DNA of 6,073 bases, from contig PLDE01000130.1 of NCBI GenBank assembly GCA_003135035.1, positions 1 to 6,073 of the forward strand. The letters run 5' to 3'. Under the pieces are notes generated by a model that worked only from the letters and a program-made list of their open reading frames with translations, made no database searches and was not told where the DNA came from. Made by a program: the position numbers and the translations under genes. Below, in pieces: positions 1-5,269 of this stretch (position 1 is the stretch's first letter; every line of letters starts with the position of its first letter). The stretch comes from Candidatus Dormiibacterota bacterium. GTDB taxonomy: Bacteria > Chloroflexota > Dormibacteria > Aeolococcales > Bog-877.

Positions 1-36
1 CGGTAGCGGTGGCGGGGTGGGGATCCCCCGGGGTGG

Positions 37-495
37 TCACGAGGGTGGGTACCAGGTCAGGACTAGCTGGTCGGTCGGTCGGAACCCGGCCCGCCGATAG
101 GCGCGCACCGCGGCCGAGTTCGCCTCTCTGGTCCAGACGCAGGCGAAGGTGACCCGGTGCTTGGCGAAGAGGGCAACCGCCTCCGCCAAGAGGCGGGTGG
201 CGATCCCCTGACCGCGGGCCCCTGGGGCCACGTAGAGCTCGGCCACCTCGCCCTCCAAGCCCGTGCCCGGCTCAAACAGCAAGCACCAGCAGAAGCCGAC
301 GATCTGACCCTCCGCCTTGGCGGCGAAGATGTGGTTCTCGCCCACGAAGGAGGCCCGCGTTTCCGGCAGCGAGCGCTCCAGACGCTCACGGGTCGGCGGC
401 GGGGTCGGCAGTCCGGCGTGCTCGCCCTGGAGGAGGTCGACCAAAAGGGGCCTGATCGATCCCAGTTCTGACTCCTCCAGCGCCTCGATCACCAC
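37..495 (-). CDS. GNAT-family N-acetyltransferase
   Basis: Transfers an acetyl group from acetyl-CoA to an amine; the substrate cannot be read from the sequence. The 152-residue protein is a complete single GNAT domain of usual length. Motif A is clear at residues 85-103, with the pyrophosphate-binding loop R94-G-Q-G-I-A99 (R/Q-x-x-G-x-A) after the strand AELYVAP. Motif B follows, with N126, A128, A132-Y133 and the terminal RAGF at 135-138. No signal peptide or membrane segment is visible, so it should be cytoplasmic. It begins 26 bases after the malic enzyme stop and is probably cotranscribed with it. The start used is GTG at 495, directly followed by a second GTG. The only good Shine-Dalgarno (GGGGAG, 519-514) is about 18 bases away and better spaced for an out-of-frame ATG at 503, so the start is uncertain. 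The family call is firm. Confidence 0.9.
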   Translation of the reverse strand: MVIEALEESELGSIRPLLVDLLQGEHAGLPTPPPTRERLERSLPETRASFVGENHIFAAKAEGQIVGFCWCLLFEPGTGLEGEVAELYVAPGARGQGIATRLLAEAVALFAKHRVTFACVWTREANSAAVRAYRRAGFRPTDQLVLTWYPPS

Positions 496-521
496 CGCGC
501 CATCGTACGGATCTCCCCGGA

Positions 522-2009
522 TCAGCTCTCCGACCGCTCGACCTCGTCGTAGTAGTCAGGTAGCGGCTCGACCCGGGCAACCCCGGTGCGGACGGCCTCC
601 CGGGCGACCGCGCGCGCCACGCTGAAATGGACCCGAGGATCGAGCGAGTCGGGGACCACCTCATCGTCCTGAGCCAGGCGGGCGATGGCTTCCGCGGCCG
701 CCAGGTACATCTCGGTATTGAAGCGGCGGGCCTTGGTGTCGAGGGCGCCCCGGTAGAGACCGGGGAAGCCGAGCAGGTTGTTGACCACACTGCCGTCCAC
801 GGCCAGGATTGCTCCCGCGTCCATCGCTCTCTCCGGCTCGATCTCCGGCAACGGATTGGAGAGGGCAAAGATGATCTGACCGGGCCGGATCTGCTCCGGT
901 CGAATCAGTCCCGGTTGGGCGGTGGTGGCAATGACCACGTCGGAGCGGGCCAGGAGTTCATCCATCTCGACCGCCTCACCGCCTGCCAGGTCCAGCCGGG
1001 CGACCGAATCGGGGGTCCGCCCGGTGCCCAGGACGGGACGGCCCTGATAGCGCATCAGCAGCTGGGCGATGGCCGAGCCGGCGGCTCCCAGGCCGATGAT
1101 CCCAGCCGTGAGCTTGCCCAGATCCAGGCCGGTCAAAGTTGCCGCCCGGAGCAGGGCCGCCAGAACCACCGTCGCGGTGCCGTGCTGGTCGTCGTGCATC
1201 ACCGGGATGTCGACCCGTTCCTGCAGCGCCGGGGCGATCTCGAAGCAGTGGGGGGCGCCGATGTCCTCCAGCTGAATCGCTCCGTAGGTGGGGCTGATCC
1301 GGGCGATTGCGTCCACGATCTCCTCCGACGGACCCGGTCGAACCAGCAGGGGATAGGCGTCGATACCCACCAGCTGCGCCAGCAGAGCGCACTTGCCCTC
1401 GATCACCGGCATGCCGGCGACGGCTCCGATGTTTCCCAAGCCTAGGATCGCGGTCCCATCGGTGACCACCGCGACTGAGTTGTTGATCCCGGTGTAGCGG
1501 CCGGCCACGCCTGGGTCGCCGGCGATGAGCCGACAGACCTCGGCCACTCCCGGGGTGTACACCCGCCTCAGGTCCGCCACCGAGTTCACCGGATACTTGG
1601 CCACCACCTTGAGCTTGCCCCCCAGGTGGACCCGGAGGACCTCGTCACGGACGTCGAGGAGGGTGGTGTGGGAGAGTTCCCGGATCTGGTCGAGGACTAC
1701 CTCGAGCATGTGCAGGTCGGTGGTGCTCACATCGATGTCGCGGACGACGTGGCGGGAGCCGCGCTGGACGGTGCGGATGTCGCCCAGATTTCCGCCCGCG
1801 GCGCCGATCGCCGAGGCCACCTCGCCCAGCACGCCGGGAAGGTTCTCGTTGCGGAGCCGCAAGGTGCGCACGATCCGGTAGGTGGAGATCGCCCCCGGGG
1901 TCTGGCTCTCCTCGGTGGGAAAGGCCTGGGCGCCGTCCAGTCCCGCATCGCCGTTGACGGCGGTGCTCACTGAGAACGGAACGGCCGGGTCGGGCCGGTC
2001 CCGCCGCAT
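522..2009 (-). CDS. ACT-domain NAD(P)-dependent malic enzyme
   Basis: Oxidatively decarboxylates L-malate to pyruvate and CO2 while reducing NAD(P)+, linking the TCA cycle to pyruvate and reducing power. The 495-residue protein has a variable N-terminus (1-42), an ACT domain (about 44-115), the malic catalytic domain (about 139-285) and a Rossmann domain (about 290-480). Visible catalytic features are Y151 in YTPGVAE, K206 in EGK, metal ligands E248 and D249 in LEDI, and D273/D274 in HDDQHGT. The dinucleotide loop is G306-L-G-A-A-G311, and FALSNPLPE at 381-389 is another family hallmark. The ACT domain suggests allosteric control by a small ligand, perhaps an amino acid; the ligand is unknown. 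After the second Rossmann strand the sequence reads GTGRT with no acidic residue, so NADP use is possible. The ATG at 2009 is the first start after an in-frame TAA; a weak GGGATGAG precedes it. Confidence 0.95.
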   Translation of the reverse strand: MRRDRPDPAVPFSVSTAVNGDAGLDGAQAFPTEESQTPGAISTYRIVRTLRLRNENLPGVLGEVASAIGAAGGNLGDIRTVQRGSRHVVRDIDVSTTDLHMLEVVLDQIRELSHTTLLDVRDEVLRVHLGGKLKVVAKYPVNSVADLRRVYTPGVAEVCRLIAGDPGVAGRYTGINNSVAVVTDGTAILGLGNIGAVAGMPVIEGKCALLAQLVGIDAYPLLVRPGPSEEIVDAIARISPTYGAIQLEDIGAPHCFEIAPALQERVDIPVMHDDQHGTATVVLAALLRAATLTGLDLGKLTAGIIGLGAAGSAIAQLLMRYQGRPVLGTGRTPDSVARLDLAGGEAVEMDELLARSDVVIATTAQPGLIRPEQIRPGQIIFALSNPLPEIEPERAMDAGAILAVDGSVVNNLLGFPGLYRGALDTKARRFNTEMYLAAAEAIARLAQDDEVVPDSLDPRVHFSVARAVAREAVRTGVARVEPLPDYYDEVERSES

Positions 2010-2041
2010 CGAGCACTCATCCCGTGGAAGTTACCGCTTGC

Positions 2042-2057
2042 GAGCGCCGCGGCGCTC
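2042..2057. repeat. 16-base perfect palindrome
   Basis: GAGCGCCG followed by CGGCGCTC forms a perfect palindrome between the sulfurtransferase and malic enzyme genes. As RNA it folds as GAGCGC-CGCG-GCGCTC. It partly overlaps the 3' arm of the larger hairpin beside it, so the two cannot form fully together. It could be a second terminator stem or a protein-binding dyad for malic enzyme expression; nothing in the sequence decides this. Confidence 0.5.
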
Positions 2058-2097
2058 CGACAGAGACCGGGGGGCGCACTGCCCCCCGGCCTCGGAG
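2055..2097 (-). terminator. Strong GC-rich hairpin after the sulfurtransferase gene
   Basis: Directly after the sulfurtransferase TGA, the transcript can form a 9-bp perfect stem, CCGGGGGGC with GCCCCCCGG (2089-2081 and 2075-2067), around a 5-base loop. It extends through a G-U pair and GAG/CTC, or instead through an outer 6-bp stem CTCCGA/TCGGAG (2097-2092 and 2060-2055). There is no U tract after it. Such U-less stems are common after genes of high-GC bacteria and may terminate or protect the 3' end. It probably separates or attenuates transcription between the two genes. Confidence 0.6.
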
Positions 2098-2949
2098 TCA
2101 CTTTTCGATCGGGGCCTTGACCGTGCTCCCCCACTCTGTCCACGAGCCGTCGTAGTTGCGAACGTTGGGGTAGCCCAGCAGCTCGCGGAGCACGAACCAG
2201 GTGTGCGCCGAGCGCTCCCCGATCCGGCAGTAGGCGACCACCTCCTGGTCGGACGTGACGCCCTCGCCCTGGTAGATCTGGCTCAGCTGATCGGCGCTGA
2301 GGAAGGTCTCCTGCTCGGGATCGACCGCCTTGCTCCAGGGGATGTTGCGAGCGCCCGGGATGTGACCTCCCCGCTGGGCGCCCTCTTGAGGCAGGTGGGC
2401 GGGGTGAAGCGACTCACCCCGATACTCCTCCGGGGAGCGCACGTCGACCAGGTTCTTGCCCGCCTTGCCGACGATCTCCTGAGCCACCTGGTCGCGGTAG
2501 GCGCGGATCTTGTCGTTGCCCTTGGGCACCGGATAGCCACGGGTAGGGGTCACGTTGGCGGCGTCGGTGACCAGAGGACGACCCTCCAACTCCCACTTCT
2601 TGCGGCCGCCGTTGAGCAGCTGCACCGCCTCGTGGCCGTAGTACTTGAAGTACCAGTAGGCGTAGGCGGCGAACCAGTTCTTGTTGCCGCCGTAGAGGAT
2701 GACCCTGGTCTGGGGCGTGATTCCGTAGCGGTCGAGAAGCTGGGCGAAGCCTTCCGGACCGACGAAGTCGCGCTCCGGCTGGGCCTGCAGGTCGTCACGC
2801 CAATGGACCCCGATCGAGCCCGGGATGTGGCCTTTGCCGTAGGCCTCGGTGTCCTCGTCGACATCCAGGACCCGGAGATCGGAGTCCTGGAGATGCTCCG
2901 CCAGCCAGTCGGTGCTGACTAGCGCTTCGGGATGGGCATATTCGCTCAC
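2098..2949 (-). CDS. Thiosulfate sulfurtransferase (tandem rhodanese, CysA2/SseA type)
   Basis: Transfers a sulfane sulfur from thiosulfate (or a similar donor) to a thiol or cyanide acceptor through a cysteine persulfide. The 283-residue protein has two rhodanese modules. The N-terminal one (about 10-125) is non-catalytic, with GGNKN at 87-91 where the cysteine loop would be; the C-terminal one (about 150-278) carries the nucleophile C241 in the loop CRIGER. The ending, with WFVLRELLGYPNVRNYDGSWTEWG at 251-274 as its core, resembles what I recall of the mycobacterial CysA2/CysA3 proteins, which are about the same length. This CysA is not the sulfate-permease ATPase. The start is GTG at 2949, with GGGAG six bases upstream (2960-2956). 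The small partner gene often found after this family in actinobacteria (SseC) is absent here. It has its own long, structured upstream region. Confidence 0.93.
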   Translation of the reverse strand: MSEYAHPEALVSTDWLAEHLQDSDLRVLDVDEDTEAYGKGHIPGSIGVHWRDDLQAQPERDFVGPEGFAQLLDRYGITPQTRVILYGGNKNWFAAYAYWYFKYYGHEAVQLLNGGRKKWELEGRPLVTDAANVTPTRGYPVPKGNDKIRAYRDQVAQEIVGKAGKNLVDVRSPEEYRGESLHPAHLPQEGAQRGGHIPGARNIPWSKAVDPEQETFLSADQLSQIYQGEGVTSDQEVVAYCRIGERSAHTWFVLRELLGYPNVRNYDGSWTEWGSTVKAPIEK

Positions 2950-2959
2950 GTTCTTCTCC

Positions 2960-3001
2960 CTTGAAAAAAGATCAGCCGTCGCAACTTCAAGTCGCCGTCA
3001 A
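2960..3001 (-). promoter_or_regulatory. Possible promoter/operator proximal to the sulfurtransferase gene
   Basis: A -35-like TTGACG (3001-2996) is followed at once by a 15-base near-perfect dyad, GCGACTT-G-AAGTTGC on the minus strand (2995-2981), in which one pair of symmetric positions does not match. The best -10-like hexamer, GCTGAT (2976-2971), would need a 19-base spacer, a spacing known for MerR-type promoters, but it is a poor match to the consensus. A T6 tract (2969-2964) and a CTTGAA/TTCAAG inverted repeat (2991-2986 and 2965-2960) lie between this and the ribosome-binding site. Both promoter and operator are tentative. Confidence 0.3.
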
Positions 3002-3018
3002 CCGTGCTGAGTACCGTC

Positions 3019-3111
3019 CTAGGTGGGTCTTCCCCGCAGTAGGTTGCGAAGGAGATCCGGCCGCCCGCTGGCGACGGAGTCGGCTAGCCGGCTAGCCCAG
3101 CGGGCGCGCAC
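3019..3111 (-). CDS. Possible short leader ORF, 30 codons
   Basis: A short frame opens with GTG at 3111, has a GAGG Shine-Dalgarno-like segment (3123-3120) eight bases upstream, and ends at TAG 69 bases before the sulfurtransferase start. The peptide is arginine-rich, beginning VRARWASRLAD and ending LLRGRPT; 23 of 30 third positions are G or C, close to neighbouring genes. It runs through the three-way-junction sequence, so translation would melt that fold. I do not recognise it. A chance frame in GC-rich DNA remains quite possible. Confidence 0.22.
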   Translation of the reverse strand: MRARWASRLADSVASGRPDLLRNLLRGRPT

Positions 3112-3138
3112 CTACATCGCCTCGCGATGGCAGTGCGC
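3063..3138 (-). promoter_or_regulatory. Structured leader: long hairpin abutting a perfect three-way junction
   Basis: Two structures abut with no linker in the region upstream of the sulfurtransferase gene. The first (3138-3106) is GCGCAC/GTGCGC (6 bp), a 3x3 internal loop, CATCGC/GCGATG (6 bp) and a GAG triloop. The second (3105-3063) has a 9-bp closing helix, GCCCGCTGG/CCAGCGGGC, whose 25-base interior is used up exactly by two hairpins: GCTAG-CCGG-CTAGC (itself a 14-base palindrome) and CGAC-TCC-GTCG. No junction base is unpaired. I do not recognise it as a known riboswitch. Strand is inferred from the neighbouring genes; the pairings are also possible on the other strand. Confidence 0.5.
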
Positions 3139-3170
3139 CAAACCAGCGGAGTCCCGCTCCTCGTTCCCAC
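3084..3170 (-). CDS. Possible leaderless leader ORF with two cysteine codons
   Basis: A 28-codon frame opens with GTG at 3170, has no Shine-Dalgarno, and lies just downstream of an extended -10-like element, so its mRNA could begin at or one base before the start codon. It ends at TAG (3086-3084) inside the three-way junction. Near its end are two cysteine codons, TGT (codon 19) and TGC (codon 21), in the peptide context ARRCRCAP; both lie in the 3' arm of the long hairpin. Leaderless cysteine-rich leader ORFs are known to attenuate the cysA2 operon of mycobacteria. Here there are only two Cys codons, not a run, so the analogy is weak. GC3 is 20 of 28. Confidence 0.27.
   Translation of the reverse strand: MGTRSGTPLVWRTAIARRCRCAPAGLAG
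3143..3158 (-). repeat. Small hairpin with alternative pairing partner
   Basis: On the minus strand AGCGG-GACT-CCGCT (3158-3145) forms a 5-bp stem with a 4-base loop. Its 3' side belongs to CCGCTGG (3149-3143), which is a second copy of the segment 3103-3097 used in the closing helix of the three-way junction. The single complementary CCAGCGG (3071-3065) can pair with either copy. Confidence 0.4.
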
Positions 3171-3177
3171 CAGTCAA

Positions 3178-3186
3178 ATGCTAGCA
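3178..3186 (-). promoter_or_regulatory. Extended -10 promoter-like element
   Basis: The minus strand reads TGC-TAGCAT (3186-3178), a TG-n extended -10 with a TAnnnT hexamer, starting 11 bases after the stop of the Sco-TlpA gene. The predicted start of transcription is 3171 or 3170, at the GTG of the short leader ORF. The -35 position (about TCTGGG with a 17-base spacer) is poor, as is usual for extended -10 promoters. If real, it gives the sulfurtransferase an own transcript with a leader of about 220 bases. Confidence 0.35.
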
Positions 3187-3196
3187 AATTGGTTCA

Positions 3197-4810
3197 CTAA
3201 CCCAGAGCCGTGGGTACGTCGTGGTCCACCTCGGCCTGATCGAGCTGGCCCAACTGGATGGCGGTGACCTTGCCGACCCCGTTGACGAAGACGGCCACCG
3301 GCAGCCCGGGGACGCCATACTCCTGGGCCACTTGCCCGTTGCGATCGAGCAGTGCAGGCAGGTCGATGCCCAGCCCCTTGAGGAATTTGACTGCGGTCGA
3401 CCGGTCCTCCTCGAAGTCGACGAGCAGGACCCGCAGACCCTGGGACCGATACTGCTTGGCCGTCGCGGCCACCAGCTTCATGTCCGCCTGGCAGTTGGTG
3501 CACCAGGTGGCCCAGAAGTCGATCAGCACCGGATGTCCCGCCTGCTGGCTCAGGGAGACACTGCCTCCAGCTGAACTGGTCAGCGAGAAGTCTGGCGCCG
3601 GCTTGCCCACGGCCACCGCACCGCCGGCGTCAGGCAGCTTGGTATAGGTGCCGCTCCGCTCCAGCACCGGGGTAATCTCCCCAACCAGGGACTCGGGGGT
3701 CCAGGAGCCCCCCGCCTTCTCCTCCTGCTGACCCTGGGCGTCCAGGTACTTGTAGATGATTGGCGGGATGCTGGAGGTGCTGAGAGTGGGCTGGTCCTCG
3801 AGCTCGGAGACCACATATCCCTGGGGGTTGACCACATCCACCACCGATGCGTGGATCAGGTTGGCCGGTTCTTTTTGTCCGGTGAACATGTCGATGGGCG
3901 CGGGCCCGTTCCAGGCCTCCGACTGGATGGGCGGCACTTTGAGCTGCGACCAGAAGGCATTGATGTTGGCCGCCGTCCCGGTCAGGAGCGGCCAGGGTAG
4001 CGAGAAGTACTTCTGGTACTTGGTGAGGATGGCTGGAGTGTCGTCGGCCGGGTCTTGGGTCACCTCCACGATCTGGACCTGGCTCTGGAGATGCTGCTGA
4101 TCGAGGAGGTGCTGCAGCTGCAGCAGCGCCGCCGCCACCAAGGGACACGTCTCCTGGCACTCGGTGAGGAAGGAGGCGACGATCACCACCTTGCCCCGGT
4201 ACTGGTCCAGTGAGACCGTCTGCCCGGCCTGATTGACCAAGGGCACGGTGGGCAGCGACATCACCTTGCCCTGTGCCACGTCGAGGCCGAAGTTGACTTG
4301 GTCATGGCCGCCGTAGGCGGCGGCCTCGGCAACCGTGCCCGCCGCCCCCGAGGCGCCCGTTGCCGTTACCCGGAAGGTGAAGAGGAGGGGGGTAAGCCCG
4401 GTCTTGGCCACATTCATTACCAACTTCTGGGAGTCGTCAGCGGGCGTGCCCGATGTGGTCCTCAGCTCGAGCTCAGCGGCGCTGTACCCCTGGGCGGGGA
4501 CGGTTGCCAGGAAGAGGCTGTCCGAGTTTGGCGCGGTCCAGTCGCCGGGCAGCGCGACCTCAGTCGCCGGAACGGTGACGCTGAGCCAGCTGCTGTGCTG
4601 GGCAGAGGGGAGCAGTCGCAGTCCGACCGCCCGCTCTCGGAGTGTTGCCGCGTGCTGGGGCAAGGGGGCGTCGACCGTCAGCAGCACCAGCAGCTTTCCT
4701 TGCGGCGACGACTTGGGCAAGACCAAGAGCCCCACCGAGACGCCCAGGGCCACGATCAGGACTGCCGCTACGAAAACCGCCAGGTAGCGGGGACGGAACA
4801 CTCTGCTCAC
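3197..4810 (-). CDS. Membrane-anchored Sco/SenC-TlpA fusion, copper chaperone and thiol reductase
   Basis: The 537-residue protein has one N-terminal membrane segment (about 9-32) and then lies outside the membrane. Residues 40-185 form a region I do not recognise. A Sco/SenC domain (about 187-355) shows the copper-binding C218-Q-E-T-C222-P motif, the family TQDPADDTP stretch (251-259) and the distal ligand H320 in LIHASVV. A TlpA/ResA thioredoxin domain (about 400-530) shows WC437-T-N-C440 and the cis-proline region GLPVAVFVN with P504. Sco proteins deliver copper to the CuA site of cytochrome c oxidase, and TlpA-type proteins reduce Sco and CuA-site cysteines, so one polypeptide joins two consecutive steps. 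After CTNC the usual E-x-P is D-M-K. The start is GTG at 4810 with only weak ribosome-binding sequence; GTG at 4801 is an alternative. It follows the PRC-like gene by 43 bases. Confidence 0.9.
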   Translation of the reverse strand: MSRVFRPRYLAVFVAAVLIVALGVSVGLLVLPKSSPQGKLLVLLTVDAPLPQHAATLRERAVGLRLLPSAQHSSWLSVTVPATEVALPGDWTAPNSDSLFLATVPAQGYSAAELELRTTSGTPADDSQKLVMNVAKTGLTPLLFTFRVTATGASGAAGTVAEAAAYGGHDQVNFGLDVAQGKVMSLPTVPLVNQAGQTVSLDQYRGKVVIVASFLTECQETCPLVAAALLQLQHLLDQQHLQSQVQIVEVTQDPADDTPAILTKYQKYFSLPWPLLTGTAANINAFWSQLKVPPIQSEAWNGPAPIDMFTGQKEPANLIHASVVDVVNPQGYVVSELEDQPTLSTSSIPPIIYKYLDAQGQQEEKAGGSWTPESLVGEITPVLERSGTYTKLPDAGGAVAVGKPAPDFSLTSSAGGSVSLSQQAGHPVLIDFWATWCTNCQADMKLVAATAKQYRSQGLRVLLVDFEEDRSTAVKFLKGLGIDLPALLDRNGQVAQEYGVPGLPVAVFVNGVGKVTAIQLGQLDQAEVDHDVPTALG

Positions 4811-4853
4811 CGGGCCACCAGGTCCTGGCCGAGGTACGGGTAACCCCGTCCGG

Positions 4854-5213
4854 TCACCGCTCCTCCCACTCGGGGCGCTTGCGGAAGAGTCCGCCCCAGC
4901 CCAGGTGATACCAGCGCTCCTCCTGGTAGGGAGGCAGGCTCTGGACCTGGTCCGTGGGAATGCTGGTGTAGACCCCGGTGATCGTCACCTTGTCGATCTG
5001 GGTGGCGGCGATCTCAGCCACCAGACCGCCCTCGTGGATTTTGACGGCCAGGCCGTGGAAGATGTCCGACGCTTCATCGCCCAGCAGCGATTCCGTGGTC
5101 GCGAACTCCAGACCGCTCTGATCGAAGACGGGCGCGTGGTAGGGAGTGCGAATCCAGGCTATCTGCTGGTCTGGATCGACTACCGCACCCGCATCCTCGG
5201 ACGAATCTGCCAT
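4854..5213 (-). CDS. Small PRC-barrel-like protein of unknown function
   Basis: The 119-residue protein has no signal peptide or membrane segment and is acidic near its N-terminus. Residues 26-90 (APVFDQSGLEF, then LLGDEASDIFHGLAVK, then VAEIAATQIDKVTITGVY) have the pattern of a PRC-barrel domain: a short beta strand, a D-x-x-G turn, then the IFHGL and AATQID strands. The tail is rich in aromatic residues and includes YHLGWGGLFRKRPEW. PRC-barrel proteins take part in RNA processing, photosynthetic reaction centres and other roles, so no function follows. The ATG at 5213 is well supported by AAGGAG five bases upstream. It lies between the oxidoreductase and the Sco-TlpA gene in the same direction and is probably in their operon. 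The fold assignment is from sequence pattern only. Confidence 0.75.
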   Translation of the reverse strand: MADSSEDAGAVVDPDQQIAWIRTPYHAPVFDQSGLEFATTESLLGDEASDIFHGLAVKIHEGGLVAEIAATQIDKVTITGVYTSIPTDQVQSLPPYQEERWYHLGWGGLFRKRPEWEER

Positions 5214-5251
5214 TTGAACTCCTTGCCTTTCAGCTCCCGACCCCGGCGCCC

Positions 5252-5257
5252 ATGTTA
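5252..5257 (-). promoter_or_regulatory. Possible -10 hexamer upstream of the PRC-like gene
   Basis: TAACAT matches the TAnnnT pattern and lies 38 bases before the ATG of the PRC-like gene, in the 56-base gap after the oxidoreductase stop. No convincing -35 is seen 16-18 bases further upstream. It could give the PRC-like and Sco-TlpA genes a separate promoter, but readthrough from htrA is equally likely. Confidence 0.22.
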
Positions 5258-5269
5258 GGACGACCTAGA

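Noticed and set aside
19..33. Palindromic GGGGATCCCC and CCCCGGGG after the acetyltransferase stop
   Set aside because: Could be a terminator stem, but the stems are only 4-5 bp, have no U tract and the region is cut by the window edge.
386..868. Minus-strand ORF overlapping the malic enzyme 3' end and the acetyltransferase start
   Set aside because: Arginine/serine/proline-rich shadow translation in another frame of two clear genes.
1882..2922. Long plus-strand ORF of 346 codons
   Set aside because: It is antisense to the well-supported sulfurtransferase and malic enzyme genes, crosses their intergenic hairpins, and has no recognisable motif; it is a by-product of high third-position GC.
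2964..2991. Intrinsic terminator at the T6 tract before the sulfurtransferase start
   Set aside because: The only stem upstream (GCGAC/GTTGC) is weak, contains a G-U pair and lies 11 bases from the T tract; it would also overlap the gene's own translation signals.
3063..3138. tRNA-like gene, suggested by the 76-base length and branched fold
   Set aside because: No acceptor/T-arm pattern (no GTTCRA-like loop), no anticodon arm and no CCA-proximal layout; the helices are the wrong number and lengths.
3030..3140. SAM-type riboswitch (SAM-I or SAM-IV) upstream of the sulfurtransferase
   Set aside because: A GCAACC segment and GC-rich helices recall these families, but the conserved core and helix order do not match by eye.
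4298..4843. Plus-strand ORFs antisense to the Sco-TlpA gene
   Set aside because: Low-complexity translations with no domain pattern, opposite a gene with intact active-site motifs.
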